Below are positions 7,419 to 16,197 of a stretch of DNA of 64,000 nt, piece after piece. Origin of the DNA: JBFELO01 sp041552055 (GTDB lineage: Bacteria > Acidobacteriota > Thermoanaerobaculia > Thermoanaerobaculales > Sulfomarinibacteraceae); assembly GCA_041552055.1 (NCBI GenBank), contig JBFELO010000002.1:1-64000 (forward strand), in the 5' to 3' direction. The notes under the pieces were generated by a model. It had not been told where the DNA came from, searched no databases, and saw only the letters and a list, made by a program, of their open reading frames with translations. The position numbers were made by a program, and so were the translations under genes. The stretch's first letter is position 1, and each line of letters opens with the position of its first letter.

Positions 7419-8282
7419 TCACCTCGCCACCAAGCAGGCGGTGTACGGCATCATCGGCGCAGCGGTGAGATACTCGGCGTCGCCGGTGCCGTTGTCGACC
7501 TTCGAGACGTATGCCAGGAAGCCCGTCGGGAAGATCGGCTCGCAGGGGTCCTCGTCCAGGTCGTCCGGGTCGAGCCACAGCTCCACCGTGAGCGGACCCT
7601 CCACGCTGCCGACCCCGAGGCTGTCGAACGACCACTGGTTCATGCTGGCGATGCGGATCCGCTTGGAATCCTCCACCAGAACGATACCTTCCTGGTCCAT
7701 GATCCGGTAGTGCACCCGAATCGTGCCGAGCGCCGATTGTCCAGCAATGCCGAGGTTCGAGCGGAACTCATCGTCGTTGCGGGCCCCGGTGATGAATGAG
7801 GATTCCGCAAAGACGTTGAGCCCTCCGGCGACCAGCGACGGCACGGTCTGGCCGAAGGTGCCCTCGGCCCCTCCTGTGTTGTAGGTCCGCGTGACCGCGA
7901 GCATGACCGCGCCCTCGTCATTCTCTGTAATGACGTCCGGGTCGCAGATCAGTATGAGCGCTCCCTTGATGTCCTCGTCTTAGCCGAAGGTGTTCAGCAG
8001 GACGTCCTCGACCATGAGCGTCTCGTGTGGAGCCAGGGTCAGTCGCTCCGGAAAGGTCGGGTCGAGGAGGTTGTCCTGACCACCCGGGAAGAACTGGATG
8101 CCGACAATCAGCTCGACGTCCATCGGGTTATACACCGTGAGGTCGGTGACCCACTGCGTGCCGGCAAGCCCGGCGCCGCGCGCCGCAACGGAGAAGACCT
8201 GAGTGTTGAGCAATTCTTGAGCCGAGGCCGGCAGCACCAGCAGCAACACACCGATCATGACGAGAGAGCATCTTTTCAACAT
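7419..8282 (-). pseudogene. Secreted protein of a family I associate with Acidobacteriota, split by an in-frame TAA
   Basis: One reading frame runs from ATG 8282 (AAGGAGG eight bases upstream) to 7419, broken by a single TAA at 7980-7982. The first half (100 residues) has a signal peptide ending near PASAQ, then GTQWVTDLTVYNPMDVE and LTLAPHETLMVEDVLLNTFG, followed by the stop. In the same frame the second half continues DEDIKGALILICDPDV and VTRTYNTGGAEGTFGQTVP, which is how this secreted domain normally proceeds. The pieces therefore belong to one gene of about 287 residues. It may be a recent nonsense mutation, a sequencing error or a rare readthrough. The function of the family is unknown; probably extracellular. 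Confidence 0.75.
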
Positions 8283-8533
8283 GGCTTTCCCTCCTTCTCG
8301 GGCAATGGCCCGTTTGATCCGAGTTGACCGATTGTCGACGCCGTCCTTATCAACATGTGTTCCGAATCGAGAAGTCGCAAGGGGAACGCGGCCTGGGACC
8401 GGATCTTCCTTGACAGCACCACGGGCGCTCTTCATGATCCCTACCGCGCGGTCAACCACCGAGACGCACCGACCTGCAGCCGGGTCTCCAGCGGGTCGGT
8501 CGAACATGGGCCCTGACCGGGAAGGACGGCGGC

Positions 8534-10492
8534 ATGATCCACAATCTGTCCGCACGCCTGCAGACGCTTTTCGTCCTGGTCGGGCTGGTCATCCTGTTCG
8601 GCATCGCGTCGCCCCACTTCCTGACCACCGACAACCTGCTCAACGTCATGCAGCAGTCGGCCATCAACGCGATCCTCGGCATCGGTCTGACCTTCGTGAT
8701 CATCTCCGCCGGAATCGACCTGTCGGTGGGATCGATCCTGGCCCTGTGCGGACTGGTGGTCGCCGATCTCCTGGTGGCCGGGCACTCGACCTTGGTGGCG
8801 GTCGGCGCGGGGCTACTCGTGGGACTCGCGTGCGGTGCGGCCACCGGGCTGATCACGACCCTCGGCCGGATCCCGCCGTTCATCACCACCCTCGGCATGA
8901 TGCTGATCGCGCGAAGCGCGGCCAAGATCTACTCCGGCTCCAAGCCGATCAGCGGTCTGCCCGAGTCGTTCCGCTCACTGTCGGGCGATGTCGCCGGTGT
9001 GCCGGTCCTGGTGCTGATCGTGGCGACCCTCTACGTGCTCGCCCATCTGGTCCTCACCCGCACCAAGCTCGGCCGCTACGCCTACGCCATCGGCGGCAAC
9101 GAGCAGGCCGCGTGGCTCTCCGGCGTTCCGGTGGGTCGCTACAAGGTGGCGATCTACGCGCTCTCGGGCCTGATGGCGGGTGTGGCAGCCGTGCTCATGA
9201 CCTCGCGCCTGAACGCAGCCTCTCCTCTGTCCGGCGAGATGTACGAGCTGTACGCGATCGCTGCCGCGGTCATCGGCGGGGTGAGCCTGATGGGCGGAGA
9301 GGGACGGGTGTTGGGCACCTTGCTGGGCGCGCTGATCATGGGCACGTTGCGCAACGGCCTGAACGCCCTCAACGTGCCGTCGGCGCTGGAAGGCATGGTG
9401 GTGGGCGGAGTACTCATCGTTGCGGTGGTGCTCGACCGCGCGCGCCACCGAAGGGCGGGCGCCGCGCCACTCGAGGGCTGGCAGCGGTACCGCAAGATCG
9501 CGATTGCGGCCGCCGTTGCGGTCGTGGCGGTGCTCGCCGCCATCGGATTCCGCTCCACGTCGACGACTCCGGAGGAGGACGCGACCCTCACCATCGCCTT
9601 CGTTCCAAAGGCTCTCAACTCGCCGTTCTGGGCGGACATGGAACGGGCGGCCAAGCGTGAGGCCGCCGCACATGGGGTCCACCTCATCTCACTGGCCGCC
9701 GAGCGCGAGACCGACGTGGAGCGCCAGTACCAGATCATCGAGAACGTGATCCAGCAGAAGGTAGACGCGATCCTGCTGTCGCCGGCCGGGTCGACCGAGC
9801 TGGTGCCGGCGATCCGCAAGGCCAACGACGCGGGCATCCCGGTGCTGATCCTCGACACGCGGATCGACCGGGCCGCCGCCGACTCGGTCGGGGCCCGAAC
9901 GGTCACCTACATCGGCTCGGACAACTTCGAGGGTGGTGCGGTGGCCGGCCGCTACCTCGCGACCGCGCTCGGCGGCGAGGGAAAGGTGGCCTTGATCGAG
10001 GGAATCTCCGGCCACGAGACCGCGGATCAGAGACGGCTCGGTTTCCTGGAGGGCATCTCGCCCTCCCCGGCTATCGAGGTGGTAGCGAGCCAGACCGCGA
10101 ACTGGGAGCGCGCCCGGGCGTACACGGTGGCGGAGAACCTGCTGCAGGCCCATCCCGACCTGGACGGCATCTTTGCCGCCAACGACGAAATGGCCCTCGG
10201 CGCTTTGGAGGCGGTCGCCGCGGCTCGACGTCTCGAGAACGTCAGCATCGTCGGCTTCGACGCCATTCCGGACGCGCTGACCAACATCCGGGCCGACCGC
10301 ATGTCGGGCACGGTGGCCCAGTTCCCGAGCGAGATGGGTCGCCTGGGGGTATTGCACGCGGTTTCGCTCGTGCGTGACGGGGAGATCCCTCCCACCGAGA
10401 TCCTCACCCGGGTGGAGTTGATCGACAGAGACAACATCGATTCGTTCGCCACGCGCGGGCCTGACGCCGACGAAAGGACCGAGAACCCTTGA
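8534..10492 (+). CDS. Ribose-type ABC transporter: permease fused to a substrate-binding domain
   Basis: 652 residues. Residues 1-300 are a complete RbsC-like permease (BPD_transp_2): LTFVIISAGIDLSVGSILAL near the front, YAIGGNEQAAWLSGVPV in the middle, IGGVSLMGGEGRVLGTLLGALIMG near its end, and multiple membrane segments. After a basic linker a further hydrophobic helix (about residues 317-336) leads into a full RbsB-like binding domain (LTIAFVPKALNSPFWADME ... GIFAANDEMALGAL ... VSIVGFDAIPDAL). The binding domain is thus tethered outside the membrane. RbsC and RbsB homologues are normally separate. The ATPase gene follows with a one-codon overlap. Specificity is unknown; inositol or another sugar is plausible given the locus. 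Confidence 0.9.
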   Translation: MIHNLSARLQTLFVLVGLVILFGIASPHFLTTDNLLNVMQQSAINAILGIGLTFVIISAGIDLSVGSILALCGLVVADLLVAGHSTLVAVGAGLLVGLACGAATGLITTLGRIPPFITTLGMMLIARSAAKIYSGSKPISGLPESFRSLSGDVAGVPVLVLIVATLYVLAHLVLTRTKLGRYAYAIGGNEQAAWLSGVPVGRYKVAIYALSGLMAGVAAVLMTSRLNAASPLSGEMYELYAIAAAVIGGVSLMGGEGRVLGTLLGALIMGTLRNGLNALNVPSALEGMVVGGVLIVAVVLDRARHRRAGAAPLEGWQRYRKIAIAAAVAVVAVLAAIGFRSTSTTPEEDATLTIAFVPKALNSPFWADMERAAKREAAAHGVHLISLAAERETDVERQYQIIENVIQQKVDAILLSPAGSTELVPAIRKANDAGIPVLILDTRIDRAAADSVGARTVTYIGSDNFEGGAVAGRYLATALGGEGKVALIEGISGHETADQRRLGFLEGISPSPAIEVVASQTANWERARAYTVAENLLQAHPDLDGIFAANDEMALGALEAVAAARRLENVSIVGFDAIPDALTNIRADRMSGTVAQFPSEMGRLGVLHAVSLVRDGEIPPTEILTRVELIDRDNIDSFATRGPDADERTENP

Positions 10493-11985
10493 CCTCCACC
10501 GGACCGATCGTCAGCATGCAGGGGATCTTCAAACAATTCCCGGGCGTGCAGGCCCTCCAGGACGCAGACCTCGAGGTCGAACCCGGCGAGGTCCACGTGC
10601 TGCTCGGCGAGAACGGCGCCGGAAAATCCACCCTGGTGAAGATTCTGTGCGGCCAGTATGCGGCGGACGCGGGCACGGTAGTCATCTCCGGTGAGACCTG
10701 CCGGCCGTCGAACCCGCTGGAAGCCGAAAAACAGGGCCTCGTGATGATCCACCAGGAGCTCAACCTGGTGCCCGGTCTCACCGTGGCCGAGAACATCTTC
10801 CTCGGTCACGAGCCCACTCGCGGCGGTCTGATACAGGCAACAGTCATGGGCCAGGAATCCCGCGCCCTCCTGCAGCGGCTGCGGTGCGACGTGGATCCCG
10901 ACACGCCGGTCGCCAAGCTTTCGGTTGCCGAGCAGCAGCTCGTCGAAATCGCCCGTGCGCTGCGGGAGAGGGCGCGCGTGCTGGTGATGGACGAGCCCAC
11001 GGCCGCACTTGCCGACACCGAGATCGAGGCGTTGTTCGAGGTCATCCGGTCCCTGTGCCGGGAAGGTGTCCCGGTCATCTACATCTCGCACCGACTGAGA
11101 GAGATCTTCGCGGTCGGTGACCGGGTCACCGTGATGCGCGACGGCCACACCGTCGGAACGCGGGAGGTTGAGGGGACCGACGTCGGTGAGCTCATCCGGC
11201 TTATGGTGGGCCGCACAATCGCCGAGCAGATCCCCAAGCGCGACGTGGCCATGGGAGGCCCGATCCTGGAGGTGGAGGACCTGTCCCGCGAGGGCGTGCT
11301 CTCACCCGTCAACCTGACCGTGCGGTCCGGAGAGATTCTCGGCGTCGCCGGCCTGATGGGTTCGGGTCGAACCGAGCTGGCGCGGGCCATCTTCGGGGCA
11401 GACCCCATCGACACCGGCACGGTCCGCGTCGCCGGCACGACGCTTTCCGGCCAGGATCCGGCGGCGGCCATCGGCGCAGGCCTCGGTTTCCTGACCGAGG
11501 ACCGCAAGCAGCAGGGTCTGGTGCTGCAGCTCTCGGTCGCCGAGAACATCACCCTGACGAGCCTCGATGACATCTCGCGGCTCGGAGTGCTCGACCTCGG
11601 AGCGGAGCGCGAATGCTCCAATGGACTCGTCGAGAGGCTGCGCATCCGCATCGCATCCCTGGACCAGGAAGCGGTCAACCTGTCGGGCGGCAACCAGCAG
11701 AAGGTCGTGCTCGCACGCTGGCTCGCGGCAAACTGTCGGGTGCTGCTGTTCGACGAACCCACGCGCGGCATCGACGTCGGCGCCAAGGCCGAAATCTACC
11801 AGCTGATCGGTGAGCTGGTCGAGCAGGGAGCTGCCGTGGTGCTGATTTCGAGCGAAATGCCCGAGCTTCTCGGCCTGGCCGACCGCGTCGCCGTGATGCA
11901 CGAGGGCGAACTCCAGGGCATCCTCCCCCGCGCCGAGGCCACCCAGGAGCGGATCATGGAGCTCGCCCTTGGCCAGGAACAGTGA
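10489..11985 (+). CDS. Ribose-type ABC transporter, duplicated ATP-binding protein (RbsA-like)
   Basis: 498 residues carrying two ATPase domains. The first has Walker A GENGAGKST, LSVAEQQLVEIARAL as the signature region and DEPTAAL as Walker B. The second has the degenerate Walker A GLMGSGRTELAR typical of this family, then LSGGNQQKVVLARWL and DEPTRGIDVG. It energises the fused permease/binding protein encoded just upstream. The start is a TTG that overlaps the preceding TGA (TTGA), so translation is probably coupled. No separate binding-protein gene is nearby, consistent with the fusion. Length is normal for sugar importers of this class. Confidence 0.92.
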   Translation: MTSTGPIVSMQGIFKQFPGVQALQDADLEVEPGEVHVLLGENGAGKSTLVKILCGQYAADAGTVVISGETCRPSNPLEAEKQGLVMIHQELNLVPGLTVAENIFLGHEPTRGGLIQATVMGQESRALLQRLRCDVDPDTPVAKLSVAEQQLVEIARALRERARVLVMDEPTAALADTEIEALFEVIRSLCREGVPVIYISHRLREIFAVGDRVTVMRDGHTVGTREVEGTDVGELIRLMVGRTIAEQIPKRDVAMGGPILEVEDLSREGVLSPVNLTVRSGEILGVAGLMGSGRTELARAIFGADPIDTGTVRVAGTTLSGQDPAAAIGAGLGFLTEDRKQQGLVLQLSVAENITLTSLDDISRLGVLDLGAERECSNGLVERLRIRIASLDQEAVNLSGGNQQKVVLARWLAANCRVLLFDEPTRGIDVGAKAEIYQLIGELVEQGAAVVLISSEMPELLGLADRVAVMHEGELQGILPRAEATQERIMELALGQEQ

Positions 11986-12080
11986 CGTAGAGTCCCCACC
12001 CCCTTCGGTGTTCAGAGTTCAGTTAGAGCATATTTCGGGTCGCCGGCCGAGTGGACGCGCGAGCTCCTGTCCACCCGTCC

Positions 12081-12154
12081 GATGCTGGAGGCTGGATTCT
12101 TGATGCTGGATCCCCCACCGACCCCTCGTTTTTATCTTGATCTTCATCTTCATC
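12081..12154. repeat. Dispersed GATGCTGG repeat followed by ATCTTNATC short tandem repeat
   Basis: GATGCTGGATCCCCCACC at 12102-12119 recurs exactly at 53109-53126, and related pieces occur at 36161 and 45396-45446. A diverged unit precedes it (12081-12099). ATCTTGATCTTCATCTTCATC-type units cover 12134-12154. Intergenic; function unknown. Confidence 0.75.
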
Positions 12155-12336
12155 CCGGAACCGGCCGTCGCTGATCGCTGGTCGCTCGACCGCCCACCCA
12201 CCCGGGCTCTCCCACGATCTGCGGTCTCGAGGTCGCGAAGGCTTCGTCGCGCGATTCGTTCTATGGATCGCATTTCGCAGCTCTCTTCCCTTCAACGCGC
12301 CCTTTTCTCCACGTGCCTCCCGCGCGAGCCCCCTTA

Positions 12337-12394
12337 GACAGTGTTGGGACCCAACGGTCCGTTCCACCTCGGCGACGGTTCTCCCAACATTGTC
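12337..12394. repeat. Nested inverted repeat
   Basis: Arms GACAGTGTTGGGA (12337-12349) and TCCCAACATTGTC (12382-12394) pair at 12 of 13 positions across a 32-base loop. A perfect small palindrome GTTGGGACCCAAC (12343-12355) overlaps the left arm. It lies between convergent genes; no T-run follows, so a terminator is not certain. Confidence 0.5.
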
Positions 12395-12533
12395 AAAGAC
12401 GGCACGCCCGCACGAGGCGCTGTCATCGACCTCGCATTCGCGTTGACCATCTGACACCTGAGGCAATCTCGGCTCGGTGGCCTCGAGTTCTCATTCGATC
12501 CGCTGCGCGTATCGCAAGAAGAGATTCATCTAC

Positions 12534-12556
12534 AGCAATTCACGAAGTGAATTGCT
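12534..12556 (-). terminator. Perfect hairpin just after the TIM-barrel gene
   Basis: AGCAATTCAC (12534-12543) pairs perfectly with GTGAATTGCT (12547-12556) around a 3-base loop, starting about 15 bases after the stop codon of the minus-strand gene. The long AT-rich stem is unusual in this GC-rich DNA. There is no clear T-tract, so it may act in 3'-end protection as much as in termination. Confidence 0.45.
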
Positions 12557-12570
12557 CCGCAGCGAATTGG

Positions 12571-13437
12571 TCAGCCGAAGATCTCCTTGAACCGTCCGAC
12601 CGATGCCCGGAATCCGTCCTCGTACGTTCCTCCGGTCGGGTGGTAGACGCTCTCGAGCGACACCACGCCGTCGAAGTTCTCCTCCTTCAAACCTGTGGCG
12701 ATGCCTTCGAGGTAGGGTGCCATCTGGCCGGTGCCCATCTCGCATTGCCAGACCGTTGCACCGGGAATGTCAACGCGGCAGTCCTTCATGTGAACGTGCG
12801 AAATGTAGCCGCCTCGCAGCGCGTCGAAACCGTCGGGATAGACAACCTCGCCGCAGTAGAGCGTGTTGGCGGGATCCCACATGAGCTTCAGGTTGTCCGA
12901 TTTCATGTCATCGATGAACTTCCTCGCCAGCACGGCCGAGGTGATCATCGCGTTGTTACCGGTCTCCACGGATAGGGTGATGTCGTTGGACTCGGCGAGC
13001 TCGACCGCCGGGGTGAGGAGCTCGATCAACTTGTCCCACGCACCCCTGCTGGCATTCCAATCCTCGGCGCCGTTGTAGCCGAAGATGATCATCTCCTTGC
13101 GGAAGCTCATGGTCCGTACAATCTTGGTGTCGAAGGCCTTGGCCATGTCGATACAGCGCTGGAGTGCGGCCATGTGCTTCTGGTGGACGGGATCGCCGAC
13201 CTCGACCTCGCCGACCAGCAGGCCGACAAAATTGTGCCGCGTAATCGATGACACCTTGACGCCGTACTTCTCGACGAGCGCCAGGGCCTTCGCCATCTGG
13301 TCGTCGTCGAGGTCGCCGACCTCCTTGTCCCACACGAACTGCAGCTCGGCGTACTCGAGTCCCGCCTCGGTCGCCACCTGGAGAGCGTGCTCGAGATCCC
13401 TGCTGATGCCATCGGTGATCACACCCAGCTTTGCCAT
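12571..13437 (-). CDS. Sugar phosphate isomerase/epimerase family protein (TIM barrel)
   Basis: 288 residues of the xylose-isomerase-like TIM-barrel superfamily. MAKLGVITDGISRDLEHAL and GLEYAELQFVWDKEVGDL start the barrel. Probable metal ligands lie in LSVETGNN, LMWDPANT, HVHMKDCRVD and VSLESVYHPTGG. Such proteins isomerise or epimerise sugars, keto-acids or inositol derivatives. It is the last gene of a probable operon running phytase, TRAP transporter, reductase, isomerase. Candidate roles are a 2-keto-inositol or 4-carbon acid-sugar isomerase (OtnI-like), the latter because the neighbour resembles LtnD-type dehydrogenases. It is not a mannonate dehydratase. Confidence 0.8.
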   Translation of the reverse strand: MAKLGVITDGISRDLEHALQVATEAGLEYAELQFVWDKEVGDLDDDQMAKALALVEKYGVKVSSITRHNFVGLLVGEVEVGDPVHQKHMAALQRCIDMAKAFDTKIVRTMSFRKEMIIFGYNGAEDWNASRGAWDKLIELLTPAVELAESNDITLSVETGNNAMITSAVLARKFIDDMKSDNLKLMWDPANTLYCGEVVYPDGFDALRGGYISHVHMKDCRVDIPGATVWQCEMGTGQMAPYLEGIATGLKEENFDGVVSLESVYHPTGGTYEDGFRASVGRFKEIFG

Positions 13438-13486
13438 GGTTGCCTCCTCCTGAGTATCGTGGTCGGCCGTGTACCGAGCATTCGCC

Positions 13487-14377
13487 TCACCACTTCACCT
13501 CGGTCCCGGCGATCTGCTCCAGCAGCTTGACGATCGACCAGTTGTCCTCGTCGGGAAAGAGCGAGATCCCGGATCGAAACAGCTCGTAGGCCGCGGCCGT
13601 TGCGAACATCGCGGCGCCGTTCTCCTTGGCCATGTTCATGGTGATCCCGAGGTCCTTGTACATGGTCGCGATATGGCTGCCGGTGTCCTTGAATCTCCTG
13701 TCCATGATGAGCTTGCCGCAACCCTTGAACAGCGGACTGCTGACACCGCTGGAGGCGAAAACCTCGTACAACGTCTCGCCCTTCACACCGGCCGCGGCCC
13801 CCAGCACCAGTGACTCGAAGATCGCCGCGAAGGTTGTCCCGATCAAAGCCTGCAGAGCTGCCTTGACCGTCTGGCCCTGGCCGATCTCCTCGCCCACGTG
13901 GAACACCGCCTTGGACACAGCATCAAAGACCTCCCGATTCTCATCCAGGACGTCCTTCTTTGCAGCGGCCATCATGGTGAGTGCGCCTTCGTCGGCGCCC
14001 GATTTGCCGCCGCTGACCGGCGTGTCGATCAGATGGATGCCCCTGTCGACCAAGGGGACCTCGAGCCCCCTGACCTCGGCAGGGTTGATGGTGGCCGACA
14101 CGATGATCGTCGCGCCGGGCTTCATCCCCTCCGCGAGTCCGTCGTCGCCCAACACGACCTGCTTGACCTGGTCACCGTTGAGCACCATGACGAATACCGC
14201 GTCACTGGACTCTCCCACCTCCCGGCAACTGGCGGTGCGCACTCCACCGGCCTGTTCCAGCTCCATGACACGCTCCTCCCGCAGGTCGAACCCCGCAAGC
14301 GGGAAGCCCCCTTTGATGATGTTCCGCGCCATTCCCATACCCATGTCGCCAAGACCGACAATCCCGACTCTTCTCAT
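13487..14377 (-). CDS. NAD(P)-dependent 3-hydroxyisobutyrate-dehydrogenase-family oxidoreductase
   Basis: 296 residues. The Rossmann motif GIVGLGDMGMGMARNI is followed by the family substrate motif DTPVSGGKSGADEGALTMM and the catalytic-lysine segment GQGQTVKAALQALIG. In this segment the Asn usual in HIBADH (KxxxN) is replaced by Gln, a feature I recall from L-threonate dehydrogenase (LtnD) relatives. It probably oxidises or reduces a short 3-hydroxy acid. It lies between the TRAP large permease gene (39 bases upstream) and the TIM-barrel isomerase (49 bases downstream), so it likely handles the substrate imported by that transporter. Confidence 0.82.
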   Translation of the reverse strand: MRRVGIVGLGDMGMGMARNIIKGGFPLAGFDLREERVMELEQAGGVRTASCREVGESSDAVFVMVLNGDQVKQVVLGDDGLAEGMKPGATIIVSATINPAEVRGLEVPLVDRGIHLIDTPVSGGKSGADEGALTMMAAAKKDVLDENREVFDAVSKAVFHVGEEIGQGQTVKAALQALIGTTFAAIFESLVLGAAAGVKGETLYEVFASSGVSSPLFKGCGKLIMDRRFKDTGSHIATMYKDLGITMNMAKENGAAMFATAAAYELFRSGISLFPDEDNWSIVKLLEQIAGTEVKW

Positions 14378-14416
14378 CAGATCACTCCTTCTGTTCCTCT
14401 CCGCCCCGGCTTCCCT

Positions 14417-15694
14417 CTATCCCATGAGCACCGACGGCAGCCAGAGCACGAGCGCCGGGAACAGGATGCACAGGATCATGATGACGACGTTGGCCGCCAG
14501 AAAGGGCAGGGCACCGACAAAGATCGGCCCGATGCCCAGCCGCGACACCGCGGAACATACGTTGAGACAGTTGCCGACCGGCGGCGAGCAGGCGCCCACC
14601 GCGAGACCCGACACGAGAACGATTCCGAAGTGGACCGGCGAGACCCCGATGTCCACCGCCGTCGGAAGGAAGATCGGCGTCAACAGGAGGATCGCCGGGC
14701 TGACGTCGATGAAGGTGCCGATTACGAGAACGATGAACGCGAAGACCAGCATGAACCCGGTCGGTCCGAGGTCGAGACTGACCATGTAGCGGGTCATCGC
14801 CTCGGGAATCCTCTCGATCGCGAGCACATAGATATAGAGCTGTGACAGGGCGATGATGACCATTATTTTCGAGCTGATCATCACCGTCTGGTTGACGCAA
14901 CGCCATAGACCCGGAAACTTCAGCCGTCGGGTAAAGGCGAAGCCGATGATCGCCGCATAGAGCACGCCAATAGCCGAGGACTCGGTCGGCGTGGCAATCC
15001 CCAGGACCACAATGCCGACAATGATCACCGGCATCAACAGCACGTAGGAGGAAAGCACCGTCTCCTTGGCGATCTCACCCATCTTGGGTCTGACGTTCTC
15101 TTTTGGGTAACCAAACCGCCGCGCCATGACGGAGACCATCCCGAGCTGAAACACCCCGATCATGAGGCCTGGGATCGCCCCCCCGAGGAATAGCTGACCC
15201 ACCGACTCCTGGGCGACAACCGCATAGAGAATCACCGGGATCGACGGCGGAATGATCATCCCCATGGTGGACGAGGCCACCGTGATGCCGGCCGCAAAGC
15301 GCCGCGCGTAACCACGGCGTTCCATTTCCGGGATCAGGATCGAGCCGACCGACGCGGTATCGGAGGTCGAAGAACCCGAAATGCCGCCGAAGATCATCGA
15401 GGCGCCGACGTTGACCAATCCGAGCCCGCCCCGGAACCTGCCGACGAACATCAGGCAGAAGTTGATGAGCCGCTTCGTGATGCCGGCCTCGTTCATCAAG
15501 AGGCCCATGAGAATGAACAACGGCAGGGCCATCAAGGTGTAGGAGTTGAAACCGGCGAACATTCTCTGCGGCAGGATTTGAACGAGGTCCGGATGGTTGA
15601 GGGCAAAGAAGAAGAGGGACGAAAGACCGATCGCGTAGGCGATCGGCATGCCCAGCACGAGCAGGACAGCGAGGCTGAGCAGAAGGATCGTCAT
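14417..15694 (-). CDS. TRAP transporter large permease (DctM family), system 1
   Basis: 425 residues and about 12 hydrophobic segments. Family marks include LPLFILMGLLMNEAGI, GGISGSSTSDTASVGSILIPEM and SSTMGMIIPPSIPVILYAVVA in the first half, and FIDVSPAILLLTPIFLPTAVDIGVSPVHFGI in the second. It forms the ion-coupled import channel with the small permease just upstream (3-base gap) and the binding protein beyond. TRAP systems usually import organic acids. Here the operon begins with a phytase, so an inositol-related or acid-sugar ligand should be considered. Confidence 0.92.
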   Translation of the reverse strand: MTILLLSLAVLLVLGMPIAYAIGLSSLFFFALNHPDLVQILPQRMFAGFNSYTLMALPLFILMGLLMNEAGITKRLINFCLMFVGRFRGGLGLVNVGASMIFGGISGSSTSDTASVGSILIPEMERRGYARRFAAGITVASSTMGMIIPPSIPVILYAVVAQESVGQLFLGGAIPGLMIGVFQLGMVSVMARRFGYPKENVRPKMGEIAKETVLSSYVLLMPVIIVGIVVLGIATPTESSAIGVLYAAIIGFAFTRRLKFPGLWRCVNQTVMISSKIMVIIALSQLYIYVLAIERIPEAMTRYMVSLDLGPTGFMLVFAFIVLVIGTFIDVSPAILLLTPIFLPTAVDIGVSPVHFGIVLVSGLAVGACSPPVGNCLNVCSAVSRLGIGPIFVGALPFLAANVVIMILCILFPALVLWLPSVLMG

Positions 15695-15697
15695 GCG

Positions 15698-16195
15698 TCA
15701 GTCATCCCGCATCCAGGGGACACCGAGCTCCTCATCACCCTTGATTCCGAGCCACAGCTTGATGAGACAAAACACCGCCGACGCGCCCGTACCGATGGGT
15801 ATCGCGACCTGGGCGGTCCACCGTGGGACGTGGAGGACCGAGATCATCCGCGACCCGGTGATATCTATCCAGCGCATCGAATACCAGAAGATGACAACGT
15901 TGAGGATCGCCAGAAGGACCAGACCGAGAACATCGATCGCCTTCCTCAGCTTCGCCGGGAAACGCTCGGTAAACCACGAAATGGCCATGTGATCGCGTTT
16001 GGCGATTCCGACCGCGATGCCAAGGGCCGAGGTGTAGGCGAAGAGAATCGTGGCCATCTCGTTGGCGCCGCCGATGGATTCGTTGAATCCGTAGCGCAGG
16101 GCGACCTGGGTCACGACCAGGCCGAACATGATCAGGAAGCAGACAGAGAAGCTGATCTCGAGCACCTTGACGAGGATTTGCTCCAGCCTCTTCAC
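15698..16195 (-). CDS. TRAP transporter small permease (DctQ family), system 1
   Basis: 165 residues with four hydrophobic segments: ILEISFSVCFLIMFGLVVTQVALRY, MATILFAYTSALGIAVGIAKRDHMAISW, VLGLVLLAILNVVIFWYSMRWI and IPIGTGASAVFCLIKLWLGI. The RDHMAISWFTERFPAKLRK segment between the second and third is the DctQ hallmark. It partners the large permease. The start lies two bases beyond the binding-protein stop and the end three bases before the DctM start, a tight operon arrangement. Confidence 0.88.
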   Translation of the reverse strand: MKRLEQILVKVLEISFSVCFLIMFGLVVTQVALRYGFNESIGGANEMATILFAYTSALGIAVGIAKRDHMAISWFTERFPAKLRKAIDVLGLVLLAILNVVIFWYSMRWIDITGSRMISVLHVPRWTAQVAIPIGTGASAVFCLIKLWLGIKGDEELGVPWMRDD

Positions 16196-16197
16196 GC

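Larger units (their letters stand above)
11986..12570. other. Convergent intergenic region with repeats and inverted repeats
   Basis: 585 bases between the 3' ends of the ABC ATPase gene (plus) and the TIM-barrel gene (minus). No credible gene. It holds a GATGCTGG-type repeat (12081-12119), an ATCTTCATC array (12134-12154), a nested inverted repeat (12337-12394) and a perfect 10-bp hairpin (12534-12556). Confidence 0.6.

Noticed and set aside
12571..13437. Mannonate dehydratase (UxuA) candidate
   Set aside because: The TIM barrel is about 100 residues too short and has the isomerase/epimerase ligand pattern (VETGNN, WDPANT, HMKD) rather than UxuA motifs.
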